From the NCBI GenBank assembly GCA_001557505.1, contig LSAX01000003.1, forward strand, positions 3,410,001 through 3,474,000: a stretch of 64,000 bases of DNA, written 5' to 3'. Both the position numbers and the translations under genes were made by a program. This DNA comes from Reticulascus tulasneorum. Lineage: Eukaryota > Ascomycota > Sordariomycetes > Glomerellales > Reticulascaceae. Shown piece after piece: positions 24,189 through 34,768 of this stretch (position 1 is its first letter; the number at the start of each line of letters is the position of its first letter). The notes under the pieces are model-generated. The model saw only the letters and a list, made by a program, of their open reading frames with translations, did not search any database and was not told the DNA's origin.

Positions 24189-26145
24189 ATGACGGTCTCA
24201 CCAGCATCCGACCACCTCACACCGTCCTTCCATTCCCAGGACCACATGGCTTTGCCCCAAGTGGACCACCAACTCAAATACAAAATGGACCCTGTTGAGC
24301 CGCCTAGACCCTCGACTCCGGAGAAAGCTGGTCGCTCCTCCTTTTCTTCGGTACGCGAGAACGACGACGGCCTGGCTCAAACCTTTACCCTTTCCAAGGT
24401 TTCTTCATACGCACCAGACGCCACAGAGGAAGCCGTGGACGACTCAACCTTGGTCGACATGGGTGAGACACAGACACAGACACAGTTCCTACCTCCCGTT
24501 ACTCGCCCCAATAGCCGCCTCCATGGCGGTTGGTATCCTGTCAACAGCTTCAAGGGCTGGAAGCAAATCAATGTGCGAGGCAAGACGGCGAGCAGGAGCT
24601 TCGGCGATCTTCAGGCACTGCACATGACCTGGAGCACTCCTCCAGCACCTGCCAAGGGCAAGCACAAGTACGAGACCAGCCGCGCGCCGATGGAGAGATT
24701 GCCTCTTGAGCTGCTAGGTAAGTCGCCTCCTTACTGCCAGAGACTGGAACAACTATCGAACGTGATGGCTAACTTTCCCTTCAGGATCCATTGTCGAGCT
24801 GCTAGTTGTCGAGATCCCGCCACATGGAATCTCCCGCCGCAACATAGACTTGATGTCGCTACTGCTGACCTCAAGGACTATCCACGCCGCTACCTTGAAC
24901 ACTCTGTACAAACACATCACCATCCCCCACTCGAGGATCTTCCGAAAGTTCCTATCCAACACAACAGAGCACCCAGCTCTCGGTACAATCGTTCGACGGC
25001 TTGACTTTAGCCATTTCAACCCATCTACCCTCTTCCAGACTGCGACCGAGCGAGCTCAGACCCGGAACTTGACTGCGGAGACTTTGGCCCAATGCCTTGA
25101 GCTCACCCCGCACCTGCAGGAATTCCTGGCACAGGAGCACATTGATGACGATCTGGGGATTGATGTGTTGAAGAAGCTCTTCTTTGATCTTCCGAGATTG
25201 CGGGCCGTGGATTTCGCGGGCTGTGCGTCGGTCTCCTTCAAGAACGCTTTTACCTCTGTGGTCTCCCTGGACTGGCCCGAGAGTCTCTCGATCACGAGGC
25301 TATCACTGCACAAATGCCTGACGCTGCCTTCTTCGGTATTCGAGACGATTCTCCCCCGCTTGACCAACCTGACGCACCTGGATGTTGCCGCAACCAAGCT
25401 TACCGATTCAGCTCTGCAGTCGATTCCCAAAACTGCGAGGATCACTCATCTGAACATTTCAAAGTGCAAGCTCCTGTCGGCAAAGACCGTCATCAACTTT
25501 CTCGCCACGCATCCGGCCGTCAGAGGCTCACTGGTTTACCTTAGTGTTGCCACCGACGCAAGGAGCCACCAACTTTTCGACGTGGAAGAGGTTACGGAAC
25601 TACTCTCGGTACTTCCGCGTACGTTGCTATCATTGAGCTTGCAGGGGAGCAAGATGGACTCATCTCACATCGAGCTTTTGCGGCCTCTAACCAAGCATCT
25701 GGAGGAGTTGTCGATCGGACGCAACCTGGATGTTAACGATGCTGCCAAGCTGTTTTCCCTGGGAGAGAACGAAGAAAACCATTCACTTCGCTATCTCGAT
25801 CTGTCTGACCTTTTCGGGAGCGAGCTGAATCTGGTCGATCTCTTCTCCAGCAAAAATCCGCTGCTGAAAGACTCATCTGCGCCTCTCGAGGTGATCGAAG
25901 TGTCGGCAGAGTCATTCAAGAGCCTGATGAAGAACCCACGCCCCGTGGAGCGAATTGGCTGGGCACTACGGGAGTTCGGTAGCCGATGCTGGATTGTACG
26001 AATGGAAGAGCACCGCAGATTCGACAACGGCGGTCAGCGGTGGTGGAAGATGGGAGCTGACAACTGGGGCATGAGGAAGATTCCCGTTGCTCGCGCGGAA
26101 GTGGGCGGCATGTACGGTTCATTTATGTTTGGGCGGAAACTTTGA
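24189..26145 (+). CDS. F-box-like leucine-rich-repeat protein
   Basis: Two exons, 24189-24717 and 24785-26145, with a 67-nt intron (GCTAAC branch, CCCTTCAG acceptor); 629 aa. The start ATG sits in a CACCATG context. Residues 1-165 are low-complexity with a QTQTQ run. At about 170-220 (ERLPLELLGSIVELL, then DLMSLLLTSRTIHAATLNTL) there is a degenerate F-box-like helix set spanning the splice junction. The rest consists of irregular leucine-rich repeats such as RLRAVDFAGC, LTHLDVAATKLTD and ITHLNISKCKLLS. Proteins of this layout usually serve as substrate receptors in SCF ubiquitin ligases. The target is unknown, and the F-box assignment is weaker than the LRR assignment. Confidence 0.82.
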
Positions 26146-26848
26146 ACGGAGCATTTTCGAATCTGGGGGGCTTCATTGCACATTTTCGCAAGGCTGGGGA
26201 GGTTTCCACGTCTTTTTACAGCTAGGAGTTTGAGGATTCATGAAAAAGCGTCAATTTGGGGAGAGCGGGTTCATGGCAAACATGTCATGAGAGGAGGCAA
26301 GAAGTCGTTTTTTGAAATTATATTACCACTCCAAAGTATTCATGAAAAGCAGGCAGGCAGGCGATTGACGAAAATAATGTATGTATTCTATAGTTAGTTT
26401 TGGGTGAAATAACCAAATTTCCAGCCAATTTGCTTTCTTCCTTGCGACTGAAACCCATAACATCGCCCATCTTTTGCCATGAATATTTAGAAATGTGCTG
26501 GCGAGCCTCGCCACTCAACCTTGACGGTCCAAAAAAAAACTGGGCGTTCCTGCAGGGGTTTCGTCATAGCTCCATGACCCCTGGAACGTCCAGCGTCTGC
26601 CGCCGAAAATTTTAAGTTCGGGGCCGGGACATGCCCCAAATGCTCTAGCAGCCTTACGCCACAAAATGCCAAGTCCCGACCGCTCCGATCCCTGTCCTGT
26701 CATCTTGCCTGCTCCAAAAAAAAGTGTCAGCCTCACAGGCCACACCACACCCTATCATGACAAGTCTCCTCTGTCGAGCAAGGCACGACGACGACCGCTC
26801 CAACCATCTTTCACGACATCACCTCTGCGGCCAGAGAAACCGAGCAAA
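26146..26848. other. Intergenic region between two plus-strand genes
   Basis: 3' flank of the F-box/LRR gene and promoter of the membrane-protein gene. The composition is AT-richer than the GC-rich gene that follows. No further feature is seen. Confidence 0.55.
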
Positions 26849-28001
26849 ATGGCCGTGACGTGGGGAAAGTAAGTGGAACCTCCTGCAGTTAATCCAGCTT
26901 GCTATCTACACATTGTAAAGTCCATGATGTAACTAACCGTCGCTCGCGCCCGTCAGCATCCGCTCGCTCCTCATCTTCTTCGGGCCCATGCTCATCCCCA
27001 AGGCCATCTCCTACTACCGCAGCGCCCGCAATGCGCCCAAGAACAACGGCCTCGTCGTCCGCGCGCTGCCCACGCACGTGGCGCGCGCCCTGATCGTCCT
27101 CTTCGCCATCACCGCCGTGCACCTCGTCAAGACCCTCCCGCCCTTCGCCCCCGAGAACTGCTTCGCCGTGACGCAGTCGCGCCTGCAGATCCCCGTCGAC
27201 GTGCTCTTCAACCGCCTCGCCGCCCTGCGCGAGGGCGGCGCCCTCACAACGCGCGACGAGGCGCTGCGCGCGAGATTCGTGAGCACCGAGAACAGGTTGC
27301 TGTACTTGCAGTATGGGCCGGACGCCCTGGCCGACTGTGCGTTCTGCAAGGCCGACGAGCCGCAGAGCTACTTCTACTATGCCGTGCCGGGGCTCGTGCT
27401 GCCGCACCTGCTCAACCTGATTGTCATCGGAGCGGTGACGTCCGGGCTCCTGACGGGCCGCGAGGGCGCCCGGTGGCGCACAATGGCCACCATCTCCGCC
27501 GTGACGCTGTGCCTCACCGACATCTACCTCGTCAACTCGTACAACCACCAGTCGAACGCGCGGGCCCTCCGCCTCCAGGACGTGGACATGTTCCACTGGC
27601 GCGCGCGCAACTACCGCAGCCTCGTCCTCGCGGGCCTCGACGCCCTGCTCGGCTGGCTGCTCTACCTGTCCTCCACCAACCGCGCCTTCGGCCAGCCGCC
27701 CTCGCCCGCCGAGCGCATCGAGTCCACCAACCGCGCCCTGATGACGGTCAAGAGCAAGCTCAACGCGCTGGGCATCGTCAAGAACACGGCCATCCGCGAC
27801 GAGGAGCTGCGCAACCGCGGGCAGGCCTACTGGGTGCACGAGGTGCGGCTCGTGGGCGAGGTGATGGAGGAGCGCGAGGTCATCGAGGGCGTCAACGATG
27901 CGTTGGCGAACCGCATCAACATCCAGAGCATCTCGAGGGATGCCGAGACGTATGCAGAGAGTGTGCTGCAGCCTCTGGAGATGCCGGTCACTGTGGGGTG
28001 A
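26849..28001 (+). CDS. Conserved multi-pass membrane protein of unknown function
   Basis: Two exons, 26849-26868 and 26957-28001, with an 88-nt intron (ACTAAC branch point); 354 aa. The 20-nt first exon encodes MAVTWG plus two bases; joining it gives MAVTWGNIRSLLIFFGP. Likely membrane segments are at about residues 8-25, 48-66, 145-168, 178-198 and 225-245. A lumenal-type loop contains CFAVTQSRLQIP and a CAFC motif, and the C-terminal 100 residues are soluble and mixed-charge. I cannot name the family beyond its resemblance to conserved ascomycete hypothetical proteins. GC content, above all at third positions, is much higher than in the flanks and creates long false frames on the opposite strand. 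Confidence 0.8.
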
Positions 28002-28349
28002 TGGGGGGACGTGTGTTTCATAGCAATAAAGGAGCAATCCCATCGTTACACGGCGCAATTCTACGAGGGCTTTATTTTATGTTAGAGATCAATAGAGCCA
28101 TGTGGTTGTGGCCATTTTTGAAAAAGCTTGCTGTTCTTAATTGAGAGCCTTGGGCTCTGTTCCATCAGTGTAAGGTAGGTAGTATGATGTGAACCCTCAT
28201 AATGTTCCTTCCCAACGTAGCCAAAAGCCCGCGGATGCAAATATCCGTATGAATGCCCTCCCACAAAAGAAACGCCACCCATGTGTATCACGGAACCCCC
28301 CCTCTGTCTCCCCCCCCCCCCCGTCCACCCTCTCTCGGTGCCCATCCAC
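28002..28349. other. Convergent gap between membrane-protein gene and RUD3
   Basis: It holds both 3' flanks, a GGTAGGTAG-like tract at 28174-28182 and a 13-nt C run at 28310-28322 close to the RUD3 stop. No gene is visible. Confidence 0.55.
28025..28030 (+). terminator. AATAAA polyadenylation signal
   Basis: A canonical AATAAA hexamer begins 24 nt after the stop of the multi-pass membrane-protein gene, suggesting a short 3' UTR in the 348-bp convergent gap. Confidence 0.5.
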
Positions 28350-30104
28350 TCATGCCCCCCGGGTATCCGGCCGCGTCGCCACACTGCTGGCGCTGTCCTT
28401 CCTCTCCCTCGGCGGCCCGGCCAGCGCCTCCTCGGCACTGCGCTCCAGGAAGCCGGCCCACAAGTCGGCGAGCGACTCCCGTGCGGAGGTGGGCGTGGGC
28501 TCGGCGAAGAACTCGGCGCTCAGGGACGGGGTGCTGGGGGTGCGGTGGAAGGGCGAGGCGGGCAGGCGGAGGGTGTGGCCCGAGGTGCCGGGGCGGGCGA
28601 GGCCGGCCTGCTCGCGCTGCTCGTCGGTCCAGTTGAGGTAGCCGGCCATGACCTGCAGGATCTGGAAGCGCTTGGGGTCGGAGCGGTCGAGGGTGAGGAA
28701 GTGGAGCATGTGGTTCGTGACGATTTGCCTGCGCGTGGGGGGTTAGCTCCTTTCTGCACATGCAAGGAAGTAATGATGGGGGACTGACCTGTCGACATTG
28801 TCTTCTGGTTTTGTCTTCTTGAGGTACCGTAGCGCCTTGGTCAGGTGGTCGTTGAGCACGATGGCCTCGTGCCGCAGCTTGCCGATGAGCAGGTTCTTCT
28901 CCTTGACCTCCTTCTCGAAGGGGGCCGTCCTCTCCAGCTCCGTGGTGAGGTTCTCCTTCGCCGCCTCGGCCTGCACGGCTCTCGAGTCGGCCTCCTGCAC
29001 CAGCTTCTTCATGGCTTGGAGCTGCTCCTCCGACGTCTCAACCACTTCGCGCAGCTCCTTCTTCCGCGCGTCTTGGATCTCGTGCAGGGCCTTCTGCAGG
29101 CTGTCGATCGCCTTCGACTGGTGGTCCCGCTCGGACGCGGCGCTCTCGTAGTTCTCCCTCAGAGATCCCATTTGCTCTTCTAGTTCCGACACCTTGTCCT
29201 GCAGGCTTTCCTTCTCGGAACGCTCTTCCATCGCAATCACCTCCCATTCTCCCATGGCGTTCGTTGTCGTCTCCACCTCCTCTTTGAGGTGCACCACCAT
29301 CTTGGTCAGCTCATCCCGTTCCTTGACCCAGTTCTGCTGGGAGAGATTGCTCCGACTCCGTAGGCTGGCTGCCTCTCTCGAGGTATCTTGTAGCTCAGCC
29401 TTCAGCTTCGCAATCTCTTCCTCGGAAGTTTTCGACCTATTCTGCAGCTCCTCGTTCTGGGTCTCGAGCTCTTCTACCCGCTCCTTGGACTCCTCCAGCT
29501 CTTCTCTGTCGCGCTTTAGCCGGTCGCTTAATGTTGACTTGATCTTTTCTACACGTTCGAGAAGCCTTTGGTAGTTCTCCTCGGCGCGTTCCTTGGCGGT
29601 ATTGCTGTCCTCCAGGTCCGTCTTAAGTTGTGTCACGGCCTCGGTGTGTGTTTCTTGGATGCTTTCCAGTTGCCTCCTCAATTGCTCGACCTCCGTCCTC
29701 AGTGCCTCCCGCTCGGATGTCAGGGCATCCAGCTTGGCCGTTGTATCTGAACCCGCTCCCTTGGCATCTGAGTGGTGGTTGTCCAAGGGCGGAACGGCAT
29801 GGCCGTTGCTTTTGGGGACTTCGGTATGGCCATTGGCCTTCGGTTCGGATGTGGCCGGTTGCTCGTCGCCTGCATCCTCGTTGGAATTGCTCTGCGGCTG
29901 AGGTTAGGGATGCTGCCCATGTGTAAACAACAATGATGGTGTGAATGGACCTACCAGGACGGGCGTGTCTGGCTCATCATCGCCATCGTCGGCATCGCGT
30001 TGCGCCACGCCATTCTCCAGCTCCAGCACCTCCTTGGGCTTGTTCGCGTTCTTCTTTTTCTTGTTGCTCTTCTTCTTCCCGGCTATCGTGCCATTAGCGG
30101 ACAT
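28350..30104 (-). CDS. RUD3: Golgin Rud3 (GRAB/GRIP-like Golgi tether)
   Basis: Three exons, 30104-29955, 29897-28789 and 28728-28350, with introns of 57 and 60 nt; 545 aa. The N-terminus has a Lys/Asn-rich patch (KKKSNKKKKN). Residues about 95-385 form a continuous coiled coil. Near 385-412 is the GRAB-type block LLIGKLRHEAIVLNDHLTKA that binds Arf1-GTP. It is followed by FLTLDRSDPKRFQILQVMA and LNWTDEQREQAGLARPG, the conserved C-terminal block of fungal Rud3. Rud3 is a cis-Golgi golgin that tethers vesicles between ER and Golgi. The first intron's acceptor is ambiguous: CTCAG at 29898 or CGCAG six nt further on, changing only a Pro-Gln pair. Confidence 0.88.
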
Positions 30105-31687
30105 TGCTCCCTCGACACACTCCCAGACATTGCGACAAGTGGAACGAACCTGCGGAAGCTGTCTGAACCGGATCTGTAGCTGCGGCTGTCGACATGTTGT
30201 TGGATGGACAACGTGGAGACGAGCGGCATCTGGAGAGATGCGGCAAGCTTGTGAGTTTGAATGGCGGCTCGCAGAGGCTATCCGCACGGAGATTTGGGTG
30301 CTGTCTACTAGGAATGTCGACTCGAGGTTACACTCCACGTAAGCTGGATTGGGAATTTTATTTAGCGAGCGCAGCGCGCTGGGCTGGACCGGACCGGGGA
30401 AACCCACCTTTTCCCCCCACCAATTCGGACAGTGATGAGTGTGTTAATTACTAGGTGGCATGCACAGGCCTGACCCACCACCAACTGAACTTGACTGCAG
30501 GACTCGTAGTGGATAAATCACTAATAAAACCCTACTAGGTAGGTTACCTTCCTTAACGTGGTACGTACTAGAGACCCCTGTGCCGTTCAAGTTCCAACTA
30601 AAGTTTGTTGTTGCGCAGATTCCAGACTCACTGTTGTGCCAGCGTGCCAACCTACTGACTAACTAGTTAATAGCCAACTTGACTAAGGTACTTAGCTAGA
30701 CCATGGCTAGTTAGCAGATACCTACATTAACAAGTTGATTGTGCTAACGTGCCAAGTTTGTGCTTTTACCTCCTACCATGCATGTGCTTCCAACGGTCTT
30801 TCTCGCGCAAGGGATGGCTTATTTCAGCCCCCCTATGTAACAAAATGATACTGTTACATACTGCAAGCCTACCAACTATTCAAATCACATACATTAAGAC
30901 AACACGGTTGCTTTTTGCATGAGCCCCCAGGAAGATACTGTTCGCTGGCATTCCATCCTCAGGTAGTCGGCGTATCCATGGTCAATCATGTATCAGGACC
31001 TCCAGCCAAGGGCTGCGAGAACTGGCCTCTTTATCTTCAGCTCGTATCGCATGTACTGCATGATAGTAATCATGCTCGAATACGATGTGCAGGAAGCGTA
31101 TGTGATCCTCCAGTACCACAAATCTGCGCGTTTGCAGGTCATGACAACCAGGCACTAGACTAGCGATTCCTTAGGTAGGTAAATGAATTGGTGGTGCTGC
31201 TCTTACAGAGAATCCCCCAACCACATTTATCCTTGTAATTTGGTAGTTACGAGGGCGTCCCGTAGGATAACCCGAGTCGCATTAGCTCAACCGAGCTTAG
31301 TCATCCACCTCCGCTTCCCTGTCCGAAATTTGCAGACCGATCCTCAACGATGATTTTTTCTCTTCACTTACATTTACCCTTCGCCATCACACTTTTGAAC
31401 AAGATCCATACCCCAATGGCTTATTCGTAATCAAGGCTGAAGTAGATGATGGTCCGCCTTTCATAATCCCGCTTCTCGCTCAATTTTCACGGGCGTTGCG
31501 GGTTCGCTTATGTGCGTACATATAAAATCTGTTCACCAAATTGGCGGTGGATGAGGGTTGACTACGCGAAGGAAACAGCATCTCAACCTACGCAACTAGG
31601 TGACAGTCACAAGGCTCTAGCTAAAGTGCGAGTAAACAGTATGCATTAGATCGGTATCTTGATGTAGGATATCATTATATCGTCAGC
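30105..31687. other. Intergenic region upstream of RUD3
   Basis: Promoter of RUD3 and 3' flank of NOP15, 1.6 kb. The central part (about 30440-30900) is unusually rich in TAG, CTA and TTAAC-like words. Tetranucleotide tracts occur at 30535-30545 and 31171-31182. This might be decayed mobile DNA, but no terminal repeats or coding remnants are visible. No gene is supported. Confidence 0.5.
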
Positions 31688-33090
31688 CTAGGCTTTGGCT
31701 TTCTTCTGCTTCGTTGCCTTCTTTCCCTTGTTCCCCTTAAGCGCTTTCGTCTTCCCCGCAGATATGCCCACCACCGTGTCGTCAACATCCGCCGCCTTGG
31801 CCTCCGAAGCCACGGGAGCAGGCTCCTCTACAGTCGGCTCAGCTTCTGCCTTGGGGGCAGCTTCAATTGCCTTCGGCTCTCCCTCTCCGTTCTCCACTGC
31901 CGGCGCTGGTGCTGGCGGAGGTGCGGGTGCCTGCTTCAACTTTGGTGCCTCAAACTCATACCCTATCTCTTTCAGTTTCTGAGCGCGTTCAGCCCGCTTC
32001 TTTTCTTCATTGGTAATTTTGTCTGCCCAGGCTGTTTCGCTCAGCGGCTGCTTGAGCTTGTTTCCGGCGATTTTGTTCCAAGGAACTCTGTTTAGTTCGT
32101 CAGAATTTCGTGCCATGGGAGATCAGAAACCAGGTAAGGAGGGGTGGGAAACAAACTTCTTGAAGCGCCTATTCGCGCCCTTCCAGAGCGACTCATGTAC
32201 TTGACTTAGAGGAACCGTCTTCACCTTGAGGATTCTTCCAAACAAAAGGTAGGAGTCCATGGTTTTGGCAACAATCTCCGCAGTCTCCGCCTCTGCGAAC
32301 TCTAGAAACGCATAATGACGAGAGGCTCCCGTCTTCTTGTTCCTGCTGAGGCGACATCTCAGGACTGGTCCAAATTGAGAAAAGTATCCTCGAAGTTCGT
32401 GTTCGTAGAAACTGAGGTGTGTTAACGAATTGCCTCAAGCGTGCAGACTACTATCCATACCCGTGAGGAAGTCTTCCGATGTACACGACTCCACGCTCTT
32501 GCTTGGCGCTTGCTTTCAAAGCTTTCTGGAGCTTTTTGGAGATCTTGGGGATCTTCCCAACATCTTGTCCCTCCTTGAATCCAGGACCATCCGTTGGAGC
32601 AGCATCTTCGCTGTCCGAATCTAGGATAGCAGCAAGAGCCTCAAGATCCTGATTTATTTCCTCGCCCAACTCAGCGTCATCCTCAGCGAGAACAACTGCT
32701 GTTTCAGTGACCTCGGTAGTGGACTCCTCGATGTCGTCGTTCTTCTTCTGCTTCTTGCTTGACTTCTTTGTCGTCTCTTTCACAATGATGGCTGGCTCGG
32801 TCTCCTTGCTAGGCTTCTTAACTTTGGATTCCTTCGCAGGCTTCTGCTTCTTTAGAGAAACAGGAGAGGATTCTTCGATTGCTGTCACGATTGTGTAAGT
32901 ACAAAGGGGCTGTCTACAAGTGCTACTGGAAATATACCTTTCCGTTTCGTCGCAATCGGCGATTTTTCATGCTTCTTGGCAGCAGCATCGTCACCGCCGT
33001 TCACTGAATTCGAATTAGCCAATGATCAGAGAAGTTGAAGGCAGAGTAAGTCGCAGCACCTCTCGCTCGTTTCCTAAGTTCCGGTGCCAT
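31688..33090 (-). CDS. NOP15: Nucleolar RRM protein Nop15 (NIFK family)
   Basis: Five exons, 33090-33060, 33003-32938, 32881-32461, 32411-32157 and 32087-31688; introns 56, 56, 49 and 69 nt; 390 aa. The start gives MAPELRKRARVNGG. Residues 1-160 are Lys- and Glu-rich. A single RRM spans about 164-245, with RNP2 VVYIGRLPHG and RNP1 ASRHYAFLEF; the RNP2 end is completed across the third intron. It is followed by the family-typical RFKKVPWNKIAGNKLKQPLS and a tail of Ala/Pro repeats ending in a Lys-rich stretch. Nop15 acts in 60S ribosomal subunit assembly and ITS2 processing. The first donor (GTGCTG) is weak, but the intron has a CTAAT branch point and no other ATG gives a usable N-terminus. Confidence 0.87.
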
Positions 33091-33928
33091 TTTGTTTTGC
33101 CTGGTGCCAAGTACAATATCAAAAGATTATCTGGGATTGTTGAACTTTTTTTTGGAGTTGAAACAAAAATTTCGAGATTCTGCCAAACCCGTTGTAGCGG
33201 GTGGTGGGCGGTGAGAAGATATGGGTAGCTTTTTAGTGGGGTTACCCTGAATCGGTAGCGGGGTTGTCTCTGCAGTTCCTTGCCTCCAGCACTCATCCTC
33301 TAAGGGTCACATTCGCCTTGAAGAGCTTCAATAGCAGCGCTCCTGAGATGGAGAAGTGACGGTGCGTATAATCAGTGTATTAGTTCCTAAATCACGGAAT
33401 ACTCGGACACAGTTTACTAAATTAAGTTGCATCGAATTCGGGACAGGGCGTGTAATGGCAAACTCGATAGTATTACCTGCAGTGACCAGCTCCGGAGTCC
33501 TTGGCAGGTGGAGGGCGGTTTAGCGATGAATAGAACACGCTCTGCTTGGCTTGGAATGATTTCATACATGCTCGTAAACCTACGGTTAACTTGCAGTACT
33601 TCAGAAGGCATCTGATATTTCGTTTCCTAGAGATCCATCCCGGTGCCTGTGGGTTGACTTTCCTGCCATGTGTTTGTACTCTCATTCATCAGTTACTCCT
33701 TCATGACCAGCAGTTGTTTCGAGAATATTTGCTCCACGCAAACTTCCCACCGACTTCACAGCTCCATCTGAACTTCGCAAGTGCCACTTCAGGTTTCGAG
33801 ATTGCTCCATAAGATTGTTTCGCAAAACTCGTGCACATAACGACCTACATCACCGCCCCAACTTTTATCTCTCCTGTTCTTTCTTGTCGTCCGAGACTTT
33901 CAATCTCCAGGTCCCAAGCGTCGACAAA
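33091..33928. promoter_or_regulatory. Divergent promoter between NOP15 and SMN genes
   Basis: These 838 bp separate two head-to-head RNA-processing genes. The sequence is AT-rich near 33120-33180, and the SMN-proximal side (33840-33928) is pyrimidine-rich. No specific factor site can be named. Confidence 0.5.
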
Positions 33929-34768
33929 ATGGCCGCAGGCCAAAACAATATGACACACGACGAGATATGGGATGACTCGGCTCTCATAGACTCGTGGAAC
34001 ACGGCTTTGGACGAATACAAAGTAAGATGCGATTGCTCGTCACGGTCTCACTACGGTGACGCCAGAGTTTAAATTGACTGAATGTGTGTGTGCCAGAAAT
34101 ATCACAGCATCCACGCAACGGGTGGCCGACTGGAGGATCTTGAAGAAGAAAGACTGCCGGCGGCACCGTACGGACTATTTCACCAAGCTTCCCCGAGACT
34201 CTCTCTAACATGTAATGATCTTCCCAGGACCCAAAGTACCGCGAATTCAGAAGCCCAGGGCGGAGCTCAGCCTACGATAAGGGACGGAAGTGATGGTGCC
34301 CCCAAGCCGACGCCTCAAGACCATGAGAGCACGGATGTAAACCAACCCAAGATCCCCGTTGGAAAATCCTGGCCGATCAGAAAGCTTGGCATGCGATTTT
34401 CAAGATTGCGTTTCTCCTTGATCCGTTCGCTAATGCGGCTTTCTCGAATAGGCTCCTGTGGACGGCAAGCACAAGGTCTCGAAGGATGCAGTCTCGGGCT
34501 CGGGTCACGGAGGAGTAGACGGTGGTGCAACAGTCTCCCCACAAGCTCTTCTTGGAGCAGGTACGTGCAGCGCCTGACATTACAATCTCCTGTACTTCGT
34601 ACATCCTAGGCAAGATGGGGGGAAACACGTGGCTGGGGCTAACCAGGATGATGTTTGGATGTAGTGCGTGATGAAGGGTTGAAAAGACTCTTGATGTCTT
34701 GGTATTACGCCGGATACTACACGGGCCTCCATGAAGGACAGCAGCAACAGCAGAGTCAATCGCAGTAA
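33929..34768 (+). CDS. SMN1: Survival motor neuron (SMN) protein
   Basis: Probably five exons: 33929-34021, 34097-34167, 34228-34336, 34452-34560 and 34665-34768, giving about 161 aa. The N-terminus has the Gemin2-binding segment DEIWDDSALIDSWNTALDEY, continuing into KKYHSIH across the first intron. The C-terminus has the YG-box LLMSWYYAGYYTGLHEGQQ, which mediates oligomerisation. No Tudor domain is visible, as in other fungal SMN proteins. The protein would serve assembly of Sm rings on spliceosomal snRNAs; budding yeast lacks it. The middle is low-complexity and the third donor is uncertain: GTAAAC at 34337, or GTTGGA at 34358, which adds seven residues. The other junctions have CTAAC or CTAAT branch points and keep the frame. 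Confidence 0.82.

Noticed and set aside
26889..28058. 389-codon open frame on the minus strand
   Set aside because: It is antisense to the membrane-protein gene and exists because that gene has very high third-position GC; it is rich in His, Arg, Val and Gly without any family pattern.
27473..28144. 223-codon plus-strand frame, rich in Arg, Pro and His
   Set aside because: Out-of-frame shadow of the GC-rich membrane-protein gene.
31688..32116. Stand-alone 142-aa protein starting MARNSDELNR
   Set aside because: The apparent start lies in an intron; the frame from 32087 is the last exon of Nop15 and continues its RRM-containing exons.
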